A stretch of 8,644 bases of DNA from Rhodobacteraceae bacterium UBA1957 (GCA_002336405.1 DDEJ01000163.1:1-8644), one strand, 5' to 3'. Counted from the stretch's first letter, positions 1 through 7,065 are shown. The notes: generated by a model not told the origin, from the sequence alone. Translations and numbers: made by a program.

Positions 1-100
1 ACAATTGGCTCAACTACATTAAGAAATTCAGGCGTACCGCACGCAAAACGAAGCTTTGATGAAAGATCTGTAGGAGTCCTGAACAACTTTTTCCTCAGGA
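1..100. other. left flank, no assignable gene
   Basis: This is the region downstream of the last gene of the minus-strand operon. All frames were scanned. The only openings are short and lack starts: plus frame 1 is open from base 1 to a TAA at 112-114, and plus frame 3 is open to a TGA near base 59 with a very basic C-terminal-like tail. Neither resembles a family I can name. The stretch may hold the 3' end of a plus-strand gene outside the window, or nothing. No U-tract terminator is visible. Confidence 0.4.
77..100 (-). repeat. short inverted repeat after the operon stop codon
   Basis: TCCTGA (77-82) and TCAGGA (95-100) form a perfect 6-bp inverted repeat with a 12-base loop. It begins directly after the TAA stop of the isochorismatase-family gene when read on the minus strand. 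The position suits a transcript end, but the stem is short and no T-rich run follows on the minus strand. It is therefore at best a weak or factor-assisted terminator, or an RNA-stabilising hairpin. Confidence 0.25.
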
Positions 101-742
101 TTAGTCACCGTTAAGCTCAGCAACCAGTTCCTCCGTCGTGATCTGTCTACAATAACCCCTGATAGTGTAGATTGAATTGTCTTGCCGAGCCTGGCTGTAG
201 GTCAAACAGGCATCAGTTATCTGTGTTACTAGATACCCTAGATCGCAAGCATCTCGAACTGCACTCTCAACACATTGGTCTGTGATCAGCCCAGAAATGA
301 CAAGCTGTTTGACCCCCAAATTACGAAGGACGTAGTCAATATGGGTGGAGACAAAGACTGACGAGGAGGATTTCGGCAAAACAATCTCATCCTCTTCAGG
401 TGAAATCTGATCGATCACCTTGCCGTCCCACGATCCTTTCGGCACGTTAAAGCCAGTAATTTTGTAGTCAAGACTGCGGTCGCGCCCATCGCGCGTCAGA
501 CTTTCAATAGTAGTGTACATCACCTCTACCCCGGCTTTTCGTGCGGCATTCTGGATTCGCCGCATGTTGGGGATGACGGTGACGTTCAGCATGTCAAAGT
601 ACCAGCCGTATTTCTCCGTAAATTCTGCGTCGGGCAAGTCCTTAAATTCAGCCCCCTGCCGGTTGGCACTGAAATTCTGCACGTCCACGAACAACAGAGC
701 AGAGTTTTTCGGAATAAGGGGCACGTCACGGGATAAAGTCAT
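101..742 (-). CDS. isochorismatase-family cysteine hydrolase (amidohydrolase-like)
   Basis: This 213-residue protein fits the isochorismatase-like hydrolase fold, which includes nicotinamidase, N-carbamoylsarcosine amidase, ureidoacrylate and biuret hydrolases and maleamate amidase. The catalytic triad is visible: Asp20 in LLFVDVQN, Lys124 in VLPKSSSSVF and nucleophile Cys157 in GLITDQCVESAVRDACDLGY, with the usual cis-peptide region just before the Cys. An amide-bond hydrolase in the cytoplasm is the likely role. True isochorismatase activity is unlikely because no siderophore genes are nearby. It is the last gene of the operon: its ATG follows the TGA of the upstream gene directly, and GAGG lies 9 bases before the start. 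By eye the gene is somewhat less GC-rich than the transporter genes. The family assignment is firm; the substrate is unknown. Confidence 0.9.
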   Translation of the reverse strand: MTLSRDVPLIPKNSALLFVDVQNFSANRQGAEFKDLPDAEFTEKYGWYFDMLNVTVIPNMRRIQNAARKAGVEVMYTTIESLTRDGRDRSLDYKITGFNVPKGSWDGKVIDQISPEEDEIVLPKSSSSVFVSTHIDYVLRNLGVKQLVISGLITDQCVESAVRDACDLGYLVTQITDACLTYSQARQDNSIYTIRGYCRQITTEELVAELNGD

Positions 743-1519
743 TCAAGCTTTCCTCAGAAAATCTGTTATAGCGGCGGAGAGCAGATCAGCAAAGACCGCT
801 TGGCCCGCCACACCGACAATTTGATCGTTGCGAATCTCTATTAGGCTATGGGCGAAGCCGCGTGCTTCTCCATGTTGGGGCACAAACCAGTCAGAAGCGT
901 CCTCAATCTGGTATGGCTCGTTCATACCTATAAGCAGATCAGGTCGGATCGCTGCAATCGCATCTCGCAATAGAGGTGAGGTTTTATCGTCGTAACGATA
1001 GAGAAACCCAATGTCCCAGGGTCGCGTTCTGCCACCCATGCTTGGCGTAAAACTGTGGATGGCAAAAGTTGCGCGGCGATCTGGATGATCCAGAAGTGCT
1101 GCCGTCGCATCGTGAAAGGGCGCGAATATTTCCGACACCCGTGCCTGTCTTGACTCGTCATCAAGTCCCGTGTTTTCTGGCACCAGCACCCCGTCACTAA
1201 CCGCAGGAACTGCGTCTGGCGCTTCAGGCGGACGGTTGCAGTCGATCACCAGACGACTGTAGCGCTGTAAGACCGCAGGCGCGCCCAGCGCCTCGGCCAA
1301 GCGCAGTGTCACTGCGCGTGCGCCAATGTCCCAGCCGATATGTGCATCCATTGCACCAGGCGGCAGTCCCAAACCGTTAAGAACGCTAGGCACTGCTTGT
1401 CCCGCATGCTCACAGACTAACACTACAGGATGATCACTATTTGCATTTACCAGCTCTACTGGATCGAGATCCAAGCTCGACAGCAACCAGTTCTGTTGGT
1501 GATCTGCCTGCCCCATCAT
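743..1519 (-). CDS. N-formylglutamate amidohydrolase family protein
   Basis: This 258-residue protein belongs to the N-formylglutamate amidohydrolase (FGase/HutG-type) family of metal-dependent deacylases. Diagnostic blocks in order are CEHAG (36-40, with Glu37/His38), HIGWDIGA (60-67), YSRLVIDCNRP (87-97), IHSFTP (154-159) and EIRNDQI (228-234). Known members hydrolyse N-formyl-glutamate in histidine degradation, and relatives act on other N-acyl amino acids. No hutU, hutH, hutI or hutF homologue is nearby, so histidine catabolism is not supported. It probably removes a formyl or acyl group from the compound imported by the adjacent transporter. The first ATG overlaps the livH TGA (ATGA). 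A second in-frame ATG follows at 1516 and has the better spacing from the AAAGG ahead of it, so either could be used. The 3' end abuts the next start, which implies translational coupling. Confidence 0.88.
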   Translation of the reverse strand: MMGQADHQQNWLLSSLDLDPVELVNANSDHPVVLVCEHAGQAVPSVLNGLGLPPGAMDAHIGWDIGARAVTLRLAEALGAPAVLQRYSRLVIDCNRPPEAPDAVPAVSDGVLVPENTGLDDESRQARVSEIFAPFHDATAALLDHPDRRATFAIHSFTPSMGGRTRPWDIGFLYRYDDKTSPLLRDAIAAIRPDLLIGMNEPYQIEDASDWFVPQHGEARGFAHSLIEIRNDQIVGVAGQAVFADLLSAAITDFLRKA

Positions 1520-2409
1520 ACCTTTATCAATCCCAAAAACCGCGAAGGGATCATGCCATTGGGTCGAAACAGCAGGATCAGCACCACCAGTCCCAGTCCG
1601 ATGGGTTCGCGAAACTCCTGAAATTCCTGCGGCAGGAAGGCTGCAAGATACACCTCAATGAAGCCCAGCATGAACCCACCAGCGACTGCCCCCCGCAAGC
1701 TGCCAAGCCCGCCGAGAATGGCTGCGATGAAGGCTTTGAGCACTGGCGTGAAGCCCATCAACGGATCGACAGACGCCCGCTGGCTAACCCAAAGTACCGC
1801 AGCCACCCCGGCCAGCAGTCCGGAGATGGCAAAGGCGCCAGCAATCACGGTATTTGCCCGGATGCCCATAAGCCGCGCCACTGCGAAATCTTCCGCCGCT
1901 GCGCGCATTGCGATGCCAGTCTTCTGCCGGTTCATGAAACGATCCAAAAAAATCAGCATCAGCACCGTCGCCGCGATTGCTGCAATCTTGTTTACGCCGA
2001 TAATGACATTACCTAGATGCACGCTTTGCGAAAGAATTTGCGGCAGCGCAACAGCCTGCGATCGGGCCGAAATCAGATTTTGAAACAGCACCTGAAGGAT
2101 CATCGCAACCGCAAAGCTCGTGATTAGCATGGTCGCCCCCGAGCCGCCACGCACTGGGCGAAACGCTATTCGCTCCATCGCCACAGCAGCCAGTACAGCA
2201 GCCAAAATCGCCAATGGCACCGAGACCGCAAATGGCACTCCCAAAATTCCGCAATACATCAGCGTGTAGCCCGAAATCGTCATCAACTCACCATGGGCAA
2301 AGTTAATTAACCCCATGATCGAAAACACCACTGCCAACCCCAGCGCCAGCAGCGCGTAGGTGCCGCCAAGCGCTAGGGCATTCACAGTTTGCTGCACGAA
2401 AAGGTCCAT
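1516..2409 (-). CDS. LIV-type ABC transporter permease (LivH)
   Basis: This 297-residue, highly hydrophobic inner-membrane permease of the branched-chain amino acid/HAAT family has about eight predicted membrane segments. Family hallmarks are INFAHGELMTIS (35-46), the cytoplasmic coupling segment GIAMRAAAEDFAVARLMGI (165-183), KAFIAAILGGLGSLRGAVAGG starting at 225, and the terminal RPNGM (282-286). It would pair with the fused LivM half and the LivF/LivG ATPases. The start is set at MDLFVQQ. The frame stays open 150 bases further upstream, but that part lies inside livF and reads as arginine-rich non-family sequence. A purine-rich GGGGGAAGAG four bases before this ATG overlaps the last livF codons. 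Only one base separates livF from livH. The substrate is not defined by this subunit. Confidence 0.93.
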   Translation of the reverse strand: MDLFVQQTVNALALGGTYALLALGLAVVFSIMGLINFAHGELMTISGYTLMYCGILGVPFAVSVPLAILAAVLAAVAMERIAFRPVRGGSGATMLITSFAVAMILQVLFQNLISARSQAVALPQILSQSVHLGNVIIGVNKIAAIAATVLMLIFLDRFMNRQKTGIAMRAAAEDFAVARLMGIRANTVIAGAFAISGLLAGVAAVLWVSQRASVDPLMGFTPVLKAFIAAILGGLGSLRGAVAGGFMLGFIEVYLAAFLPQEFQEFREPIGLGLVVLILLFRPNGMIPSRFLGLIKV

Positions 2410-2410
2410 C

Positions 2411-3133
2411 TCACTCTTCCCCCAGATAGGCGGCGCGCAAACGATCCGTCTGCCGCAATTCTTCTGCCGTGCCGGTCGCCACAACTCGGCCCGCCGCCAT
2501 GACGTAGCCCCGGTCTGCCACCTCAAGCGCCATGGCAACGTTCTGCTCCACGATGCCAAGGGTCACGTCGCGCTCTCGCAGCAGGGCGATGAGATCAAAA
2601 ATTTGTCCAACGATCTTGGGCGCTAGCCCTAGCGACGGCTCGTCCAGAAGCAACAATCGCGGTCCACACATCAGCGCACGCCCAATAGCCAGCATCTGCT
2701 GCTGCCCGCCCGAAAGTGTGCCTGCAAATTGTTTACGTCGTTCGTGCAGTATTGGGAACAGGTCATAGACCATGTCCCAGGCCGCCATCCGTCGATCCAC
2801 ATCATTCACGGCATAGGCGCCCATGCGCAAATTCTCCTCAACGGTCAGCCCACCAAACACGCGGCGCCCCTCCGGTGCTAGGGTCAGCCCCATCGGGGTC
2901 AGCCTTTCCGGCGCAAGGTCGGTGATGTCTTGATCATCAAAGAGCACTCTACCCTCGGCCACTGGCACAAGCCCAACCAACGCATTCAGGGTCGAAGATT
3001 TCCCCGCGCCATTGGCCCCCAGGAAGGTGACGATTTCACCTTCATTAATCGAAAGCTCGATCCCGCGCACCGCCTGAATCGCGCCATAGCGGACATTCAG
3101 GCCCTGAGCCGACAGAAGCGGTACGCGGGTCAT
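2411..3133 (-). CDS. LIV-type ABC transporter ATP-binding protein (LivF)
   Basis: This 240-residue nucleotide-binding subunit has Walker A GANGAGKS (39-46), the LivF-typical Q-loop neighbourhood TLAPEGRRVF (84-93), ABC signature LSGGQQQ (140-146) and Walker B with catalytic Glu in LLLLDEPS (160-167). VEQN stands where most ABC proteins have the H-loop histidine; this substitution is normal for LivF. It would form an ATPase heterodimer with the LivG-like half of the fused protein, powering uptake through LivH/LivM. Length is normal for the family. It starts 4 bases after the binding-protein stop, with only a weak ribosome-binding signal (AAGAAC), so it is probably translated by coupling. Nothing is broken. 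Confidence 0.95.
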   Translation of the reverse strand: MTRVPLLSAQGLNVRYGAIQAVRGIELSINEGEIVTFLGANGAGKSSTLNALVGLVPVAEGRVLFDDQDITDLAPERLTPMGLTLAPEGRRVFGGLTVEENLRMGAYAVNDVDRRMAAWDMVYDLFPILHERRKQFAGTLSGGQQQMLAIGRALMCGPRLLLLDEPSLGLAPKIVGQIFDLIALLRERDVTLGIVEQNVAMALEVADRGYVMAAGRVVATGTAEELRQTDRLRAAYLGEE

Positions 3134-3137
3134 GTTC

Positions 3138-4289
3138 TTATTGCATCCGCGGCGCAGGTATCAGATTTGCGTCCGGCGAGGGCTGTCCAACCAACTCGCG
3201 GCCGCCATCCTTAACACGGATCAGCGATACCTGCCGCACTGGCATCCCGTTGGTGCCCTTGTAGGTTATCAGACCCGTCGCACCCTGGACGTTCTCTAGA
3301 TCTGCCATAGCATCACGAATTTTCTTGGGTTCAGTGGACCCTGCCACGATCACCGCTGCCTCAATCACCTTAATTAAGTCATAGCCCACTGCACTATAGA
3401 TCGATTCTGGTGCAGTGCCGTATTTCTGTTCAAAGGCTTTATCAAAGGCTTCCAGTGGGCTGCCTTTAGTGGCGAAACCCGCGGTGGTGAAAACCACATT
3501 TTCACCTACATCACCCAGCGAAAACGTAGTTGGGCTGTCGATCCCATCGGAGCCGATGACCTGGCTGGTCACCCCGGCCGCCCGCAGCGCAATCAGCATT
3601 GAGGGAAAGTCAGGTTCATAGGCCGAGGTCATCACTAAGTCCGGTTGGGGATCCTGAGCCGCAATTGTGGTGGCGATGGCAGAGAAATCCTGTTGGCCGA
3701 TTGTGTTTGTTGATACGCCCAGCATCTCGCCACCTAATTTTTCGAACACGTCCCGGAAATAAAGCGGCATGGTCGTGTACTGTGTGTCGGGCGAATACAC
3801 GATCCAGGCGGTCTTATAACCTTCATCCCAAGCCCATTTCGCCGAAACGGCAGCTTGCACATTATCGCCGGGGAAGTTTGAGAACATGTAGTCGCCACCA
3901 ATCTCTGGCAGCGTGGGTGATGAGGCAACGGTGGAAATCGCTGGAATCTCGGCGCTGCTGACCACGCCAATGGCGGCAAGGGCCGGATCAGAATCGCCCG
4001 GCAGCACAATCACAGACACCCCCGCATCAGCAAGTTCCTGTGCCGCGATGGAGGTCTGTGCGGGGTCAGACCGCACGTCTTTTTCCAGCAGCACGATCTT
4101 TGTCGCGCCATCTATCCCTCCAGCTGCGTTGATCTCCTCAACAGCCAGCTTCATGCCCTGCATTGTGGGCACGTCGGCATAGGCCAGCCCACCCGTCTGC
4201 GCGGTGGCAGTCCCGATGGTCAGTGTTTCAGCCCCAATGGGCGCGGTAAGCGCCGCGAGGATGGCCGAGGTTAATATCAGATGCTTCAT
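3138..4289 (-). CDS. periplasmic substrate-binding protein of the LIV/HAAT ABC transporter
   Basis: This 383-residue periplasmic ligand-binding protein (type I fold, LivJ/LivK/AmiC/UrtA-like) begins with a Sec signal peptide of about 20 residues: MKH, a hydrophobic core, then a likely cut after PIGA. The mature part starts ETLTIG. The family block follows around residues 24-60 (GTATAQTGG, MQGMKLAVEEINAAGGI), then the lobe 1 region VSVIVLPGDSDPALAA and SSAEIPAIS, and the C-terminal AVGYDLIKVIEAA near 300-312. This class binds branched-chain amino acids but also amides, urea, aromatic acids and other small polar solutes; the ligand here is unknown. GAGGG sits 7 bases before the ATG. It lies 20 bases after the fused permease-ATPase gene, and placement as second gene of the operon is somewhat unusual, since the binding protein often comes first. 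Confidence 0.93.
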   Translation of the reverse strand: MKHLILTSAILAALTAPIGAETLTIGTATAQTGGLAYADVPTMQGMKLAVEEINAAGGIDGATKIVLLEKDVRSDPAQTSIAAQELADAGVSVIVLPGDSDPALAAIGVVSSAEIPAISTVASSPTLPEIGGDYMFSNFPGDNVQAAVSAKWAWDEGYKTAWIVYSPDTQYTTMPLYFRDVFEKLGGEMLGVSTNTIGQQDFSAIATTIAAQDPQPDLVMTSAYEPDFPSMLIALRAAGVTSQVIGSDGIDSPTTFSLGDVGENVVFTTAGFATKGSPLEAFDKAFEQKYGTAPESIYSAVGYDLIKVIEAAVIVAGSTEPKKIRDAMADLENVQGATGLITYKGTNGMPVRQVSLIRVKDGGRELVGQPSPDANLIPAPRMQ

Positions 4290-4309
4290 GTCAATTCCCT
4301 CTAAAGTTG

Positions 4310-6094
4310 TTAATTTGTGTTTTCTCTTCCTGTTCCGAGATATGCCTCTATCACCGCCTTGTTCCTGCGGATTTCCTGTGGAGTTCCTTGCGCGATCATG
4401 CGCCCTTCGTTTAGGACCATGATTTGGTCCGACAATTGATTGATCAGCTCCAGATCGTGATCCACTAGCAACACACTGATTCCAAGGTCGGCAGATAGCC
4501 TGCGCAGGATCTCCATCAGTGCGTCAGTTTCTTCACGGTTCATGCCCGCAGCGGGTTCGTCCAGAAATAGCACCTGAGGCTGGCAGGCCAGTGCACGTGC
4601 AATCTCCACCCTACGCTGATCGCCGTATGACAGCGTGCCTGCATCAGCTGCGACATGCTTCATCACATCCAGCCAGTCCAACGCAGTCTGCGCCCGTGCG
4701 ACCGCATCCTTGCCCCGATGGGTCGATAGCGCCGCAACCAGCACGTTTTGATAGACCGTAAGGTTCGTAAATAACCGGATGTTTTGAAACGTCCGTGCAA
4801 TGCCCTGATCCGCAATTTTGGGCGACGACAGGCCCGTCAGATCACGTCCTCCGAGCAAAATCTGCCCCTGCGTAGGCGTCAGAATTCCCGATAGCATATT
4901 CAACAACGTCGTCTTACCCGAACCGTTTGGTCCGATGAGTCCTACAATCTGACCTGGTAAAATCTGGATCGACACATCATCAACCGCCGTCAGCCCACCA
5001 AATTGCATGGTCAGCCCTTCACCGCTTAGCACGTCCTGGGCCCCCACTGAAGGCGGGGCGACTTGTGCGATCAGGGTGGACCCCGGCAACACCCGTTCCT
5101 CCCATTCCTTTAATCCCGCCAACCCATCCACTTTGCGGAACATCGCCAGCAGGATTATAAGACCAATACCAATCTGCGCGGTCCCAAAAATCGGCGGCAC
5201 GTCAAATACCCCAATGCTGAACCCACTTTCTAGCCGCCGCAAGATCTCAGTGACAAGGGTAATGACAACAGCGCCAGTGATTGCCCCAGTCACGGTAGAC
5301 ATGCCGCCCACAATTAGCATCGCCAGCAACAGGAAAGTATCATTGAAGTAGAATTTTTTTGGGCTGAATGCTCCCAGAAAATGCGCCATCATCGCGCCAG
5401 CCAGCGCCATGATGGCGGCGGCCAGCACAAACGAAATCAACCGCTCCCATCTGATACGCACCCCGACAGCGCCCGCGGCAATCGCGTTCTCGCGCCCTGC
5501 ACGCAGACGCAGGCCCGAAACCGAATCACGGTACAGCCGCGCCAGTAATAACGCGACAACACAAAACGCCGCTGCCGTTACCAGATCGGTAACACGCGGC
5601 ACACCGAAAAAAGACTGCGCCCCCCGGGTCACGTCTCGCCAACCGATGATCACGCCATGCACAATAATTAGCAAACCCAACGTCGCGATGGTTGCCGCTG
5701 AACCTTCCAGCTTGCTAATAGCTGCCCCCACGGCCAACGCCACAACGGCCGTGAAGACCATTGCAATCAACGTAGCAGGGATCAGTGTTAGCTCCACATC
5801 CGCGAGCCAAGTCGGCAGGCCCGGTAGCGTCGCACCCTTCAATGCTGCGGGAACCGTCAGCAAGGATGAGGCGTATGCACCTACACCCATGAATGCAACA
5901 TGACCAAAGCTTAAGATACCACTATTGCCAGAATAAACGCCGATACCGACAACCGCGGTCAACGAGATGAAAAACACCGTCAGCATCCGCTCTGTCGCAG
6001 GGCCAAACCACGTTGCAACAAAGACGGCAATCACTGACAGCATAATTATCATGCCGCCACTTGCCAGCAATTGCGTACGGGATGATGTTAGCAT
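4310..6094 (-). CDS. fused LIV permease-ATPase (LivM-LivG)
   Basis: This 594-residue fusion combines an inner-membrane LivM permease (about residues 1-325) with a LivG ATPase (about 355-594), joined by a short charged linker. The permease part has the LivM landmarks GVYSGNSGILSFGHVAFMGVGA (around 52-73), LRAGRENAIAAGAVGV and LIVGGMSTVTGAITGA. The ATPase part has Walker A GPNGSGKT (388-395), Q-loop TFQN (435-438), signature LSYGDQRR (488-495), Walker B VLFLDEP (508-514) and H-loop His546 in VDHD. With LivF, LivH and the binding protein this makes a complete importer. The start is set at MLTSS because a GGAGGT lies 3 bases before it; another in-frame ATG at 6112 has no ribosome-binding signal and would add six residues (MKTGGA) that encode that very GGAGGT. 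It is the first gene of the minus-strand operon. Confidence 0.92.
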   Translation of the reverse strand: MLTSSRTQLLASGGMIIMLSVIAVFVATWFGPATERMLTVFFISLTAVVGIGVYSGNSGILSFGHVAFMGVGAYASSLLTVPAALKGATLPGLPTWLADVELTLIPATLIAMVFTAVVALAVGAAISKLEGSAATIATLGLLIIVHGVIIGWRDVTRGAQSFFGVPRVTDLVTAAAFCVVALLLARLYRDSVSGLRLRAGRENAIAAGAVGVRIRWERLISFVLAAAIMALAGAMMAHFLGAFSPKKFYFNDTFLLLAMLIVGGMSTVTGAITGAVVITLVTEILRRLESGFSIGVFDVPPIFGTAQIGIGLIILLAMFRKVDGLAGLKEWEERVLPGSTLIAQVAPPSVGAQDVLSGEGLTMQFGGLTAVDDVSIQILPGQIVGLIGPNGSGKTTLLNMLSGILTPTQGQILLGGRDLTGLSSPKIADQGIARTFQNIRLFTNLTVYQNVLVAALSTHRGKDAVARAQTALDWLDVMKHVAADAGTLSYGDQRRVEIARALACQPQVLFLDEPAAGMNREETDALMEILRRLSADLGISVLLVDHDLELINQLSDQIMVLNEGRMIAQGTPQEIRRNKAVIEAYLGTGRENTN

Positions 6095-6097
6095 GGC

Positions 6098-6103
6098 ACC
6101 TCC
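6098..6103 (-). promoter_or_regulatory. ribosome-binding site deciding the livMG start
   Basis: On the minus strand GGAGGT is followed by GCC and then the ATG at 6094. It is a full Shine-Dalgarno match with rather tight spacing. The alternative ATG at 6112 has only an AT-rich leader upstream, so this site favours the downstream start. Confidence 0.6.
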
Positions 6104-6122
6104 AGTTTTCATCTACAGTTTT

Positions 6123-6138
6123 TGATAAACATTTTTCA
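6123..6138. promoter_or_regulatory. candidate operator 1 (TGATAAA near-palindrome)
   Basis: TGATAAA, then CA, then TTTTTCA: the arms pair at 6 of 7 positions. The left arm is identical to that of the second site 38 bases to the right. It lies 28 bases upstream of the livMG ATG, where a bound protein would obstruct that transcription unit. The link to the RpiR protein is inferred from position only. Confidence 0.35.
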
Positions 6139-6160
6139 GAGTCAACTTTATTCTTTTAAG

Positions 6161-6179
6161 TGATAAAATAGTTTTATAA
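6161..6179. promoter_or_regulatory. candidate operator 2 (19-bp AT-rich palindrome)
   Basis: TGATAAAA, TAG, TTTTATAA: the arms pair at 7 of 8 positions, and the inner ATAAAA/TTTTAT is perfect. It is centred at 6170, about 40 bases before the regulator's start codon. This is the most symmetrical element in the control region and is placed for autoregulation. AT-rich DNA produces such palindromes by chance, so confidence is limited. Confidence 0.4.
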
Positions 6180-6210
6180 CCTCAACACATTGAAGCTTAG
6201 GAAATGAACG

Positions 6211-7065
6211 ATGCAAGTACGCGCACGGATCGCGGAGATTGAAGAGGGTCTGACCCCAACCGAACGCCGCCTTTCCGCCGCGTTGATGGCCGACTATCCC
6301 TTTGCGGGGCTTGACACGATTCAGAGCTTTGCCGACCACGCCCACACCTCGCCGCCGACAATTTCACGTTTTGTTACTAAACTTGGGTTCAACGGCTACC
6401 AAGACTTTCAGCGCGCCTTGATTGAGGAAGTCCGCGAAAGACAAAGCTCCCCCATCGACCTTCATCAGGGAAACCGCACGATGCAGGGCGGTTTTCTCGA
6501 GGATTACTTCGCCCGGGCTCGCACGCTGCTGGATGAGGCCTCACAGACAATAAGCGCAAATCAGTTCGAACGTATCTGCGACTTGCTGCGCGATGAGCGT
6601 CGCGGTATCCACATAATCGGCGGGCGCATTAGCGATGCGCTTGCACTCTATCTCTCACGTCACCTGTGCCAAATTCGCGGCAATGTGCACAAACTGTCGG
6701 CTGACCCTGAAAGCTGGCCGGAAGACCTGCTGCGAATGAAACCTCGCGATGTCCTTTTCATTGTCGATTTCCGGCGCTACCAGCCAAGCCTGCTGCAACT
6801 TGCCAAACGCGCAAGCACCGATCGCAATGCAAACGTGGTTCTGCTGACCGACAAATGGATGTCACCGATCTTGCGTCATTCGACCGAGGTGGTGGCCCTG
6901 CCCATCGAAAGCGGCACAGTCTGGGACAGCTACGCGGCATCGCTTGTTATGATTGAGGCGATCTTGACCCTGATCGCGGAACAAGACTGGAACCAAGCAC
7001 ACCAACACATTAGTGGTTGGGATGCACTGCGTTTAGATTTAAAGGAAATAAAAGATGGTCCGTGA
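6211..7065 (+). CDS. RpiR/MurR-family transcriptional regulator with SIS domain
   Basis: This 284-residue protein has the two-domain RpiR layout. The N-terminal helix-turn-helix domain (about 1-75) includes LTPTERRLSAALMADYP, then DTIQSFADHAHTSPPTISRF with the recognition helix near 48-56, and KLGFNGYQDFQ. The C-terminal SIS domain (about 125-255) has IHIIGGRISDALALYLSRHL, RDVLFIVDFRRYQ and VVLLTDKWMSPI. The SIS domain normally binds phosphosugars in this superfamily, but the DFRRYQ-type branch is, to my knowledge, often found beside amino-acid-like transporters, so the ligand may be a pathway intermediate. AGGAA stands 7 bases before the ATG. It is divergent from the transporter operon, and its last 11 bases overlap the next gene. 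It is the likely regulator of both units through the AT-rich palindromes upstream; whether it activates or represses cannot be told from sequence. Confidence 0.92.
   Translation: MQVRARIAEIEEGLTPTERRLSAALMADYPFAGLDTIQSFADHAHTSPPTISRFVTKLGFNGYQDFQRALIEEVRERQSSPIDLHQGNRTMQGGFLEDYFARARTLLDEASQTISANQFERICDLLRDERRGIHIIGGRISDALALYLSRHLCQIRGNVHKLSADPESWPEDLLRMKPRDVLFIVDFRRYQPSLLQLAKRASTDRNANVVLLTDKWMSPILRHSTEVVALPIESGTVWDSYAASLVMIEAILTLIAEQDWNQAHQHISGWDALRLDLKEIKDGP
7042..7046 (+). promoter_or_regulatory. ribosome-binding site of the GS-like gene, inside the regulator gene
   Basis: AAGGA lies 8 bases before the ATG at 7055, within the last codons of the upstream regulator gene. It supports the chosen start, which overlaps the regulator stop by 11 bases, and independent or re-initiating translation of the ligase. 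Confidence 0.55.

Larger units (their letters stand above)
6095..6210. promoter_or_regulatory. divergent control region between the transporter operon and the regulator-ligase operon
   Basis: These 116 bases separate the two divergent starts and must hold both promoters. The middle (about 6117-6180) is markedly AT-rich compared with the flanking genes. On the minus strand a TTGACT (6145-6140) resembles a -35 element, but the hexamer 17 bases further is poor. On the plus strand TTGATA (6122-6127) with a TTTA-type element about 17-20 bases on is likewise only suggestive. The clear signals are two near-palindromes, listed separately. The arrangement is typical of a locus where the divergently encoded regulator controls both sides. 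Confidence 0.7.

Noticed and set aside
1..114. plus-strand frame open from base 1 to the TAA at 112-114
   Set aside because: It has only 37 codons, no start in view and no recognisable family, and it runs into the 3' end of the operon's last gene. It is too little to call a partial CDS.
1441..2083. 191- and 141-codon plus-strand open frames opposite livH
   Set aside because: They overlap each other and the conserved permease on the other strand, have low-complexity polar composition and no family features.
2410..2559. 50-codon N-terminal extension of the LivH frame
   Set aside because: It lies wholly inside livF, reads as arginine/tryptophan-rich sequence unlike any permease N-terminus, and the MDLFVQQ start at 2409 fits the family and has a purine-rich ribosome-binding site.
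5409..5903. 164-codon plus-strand open frame opposite the LivM domain
   Set aside because: It is antisense to a clear permease, rich in Ala/Thr/Asn/Arg as expected for a shadow frame, and has no recognisable motif.
6095..6112. upstream ATG at 6112 as the start of the permease-ATPase fusion
   Set aside because: It has no ribosome-binding sequence, whereas GGAGGT sits just before the ATG at 6094; the extra six codons are better explained as the leader. It is still possible.
6103..6123. direct repeat CAGTTTT (6103-6109 and 6116-6122)
   Set aside because: It is a short, AT-rich repeat overlapping the ribosome-binding region and is likely chance; the TGATAAA palindromes are better operator candidates.
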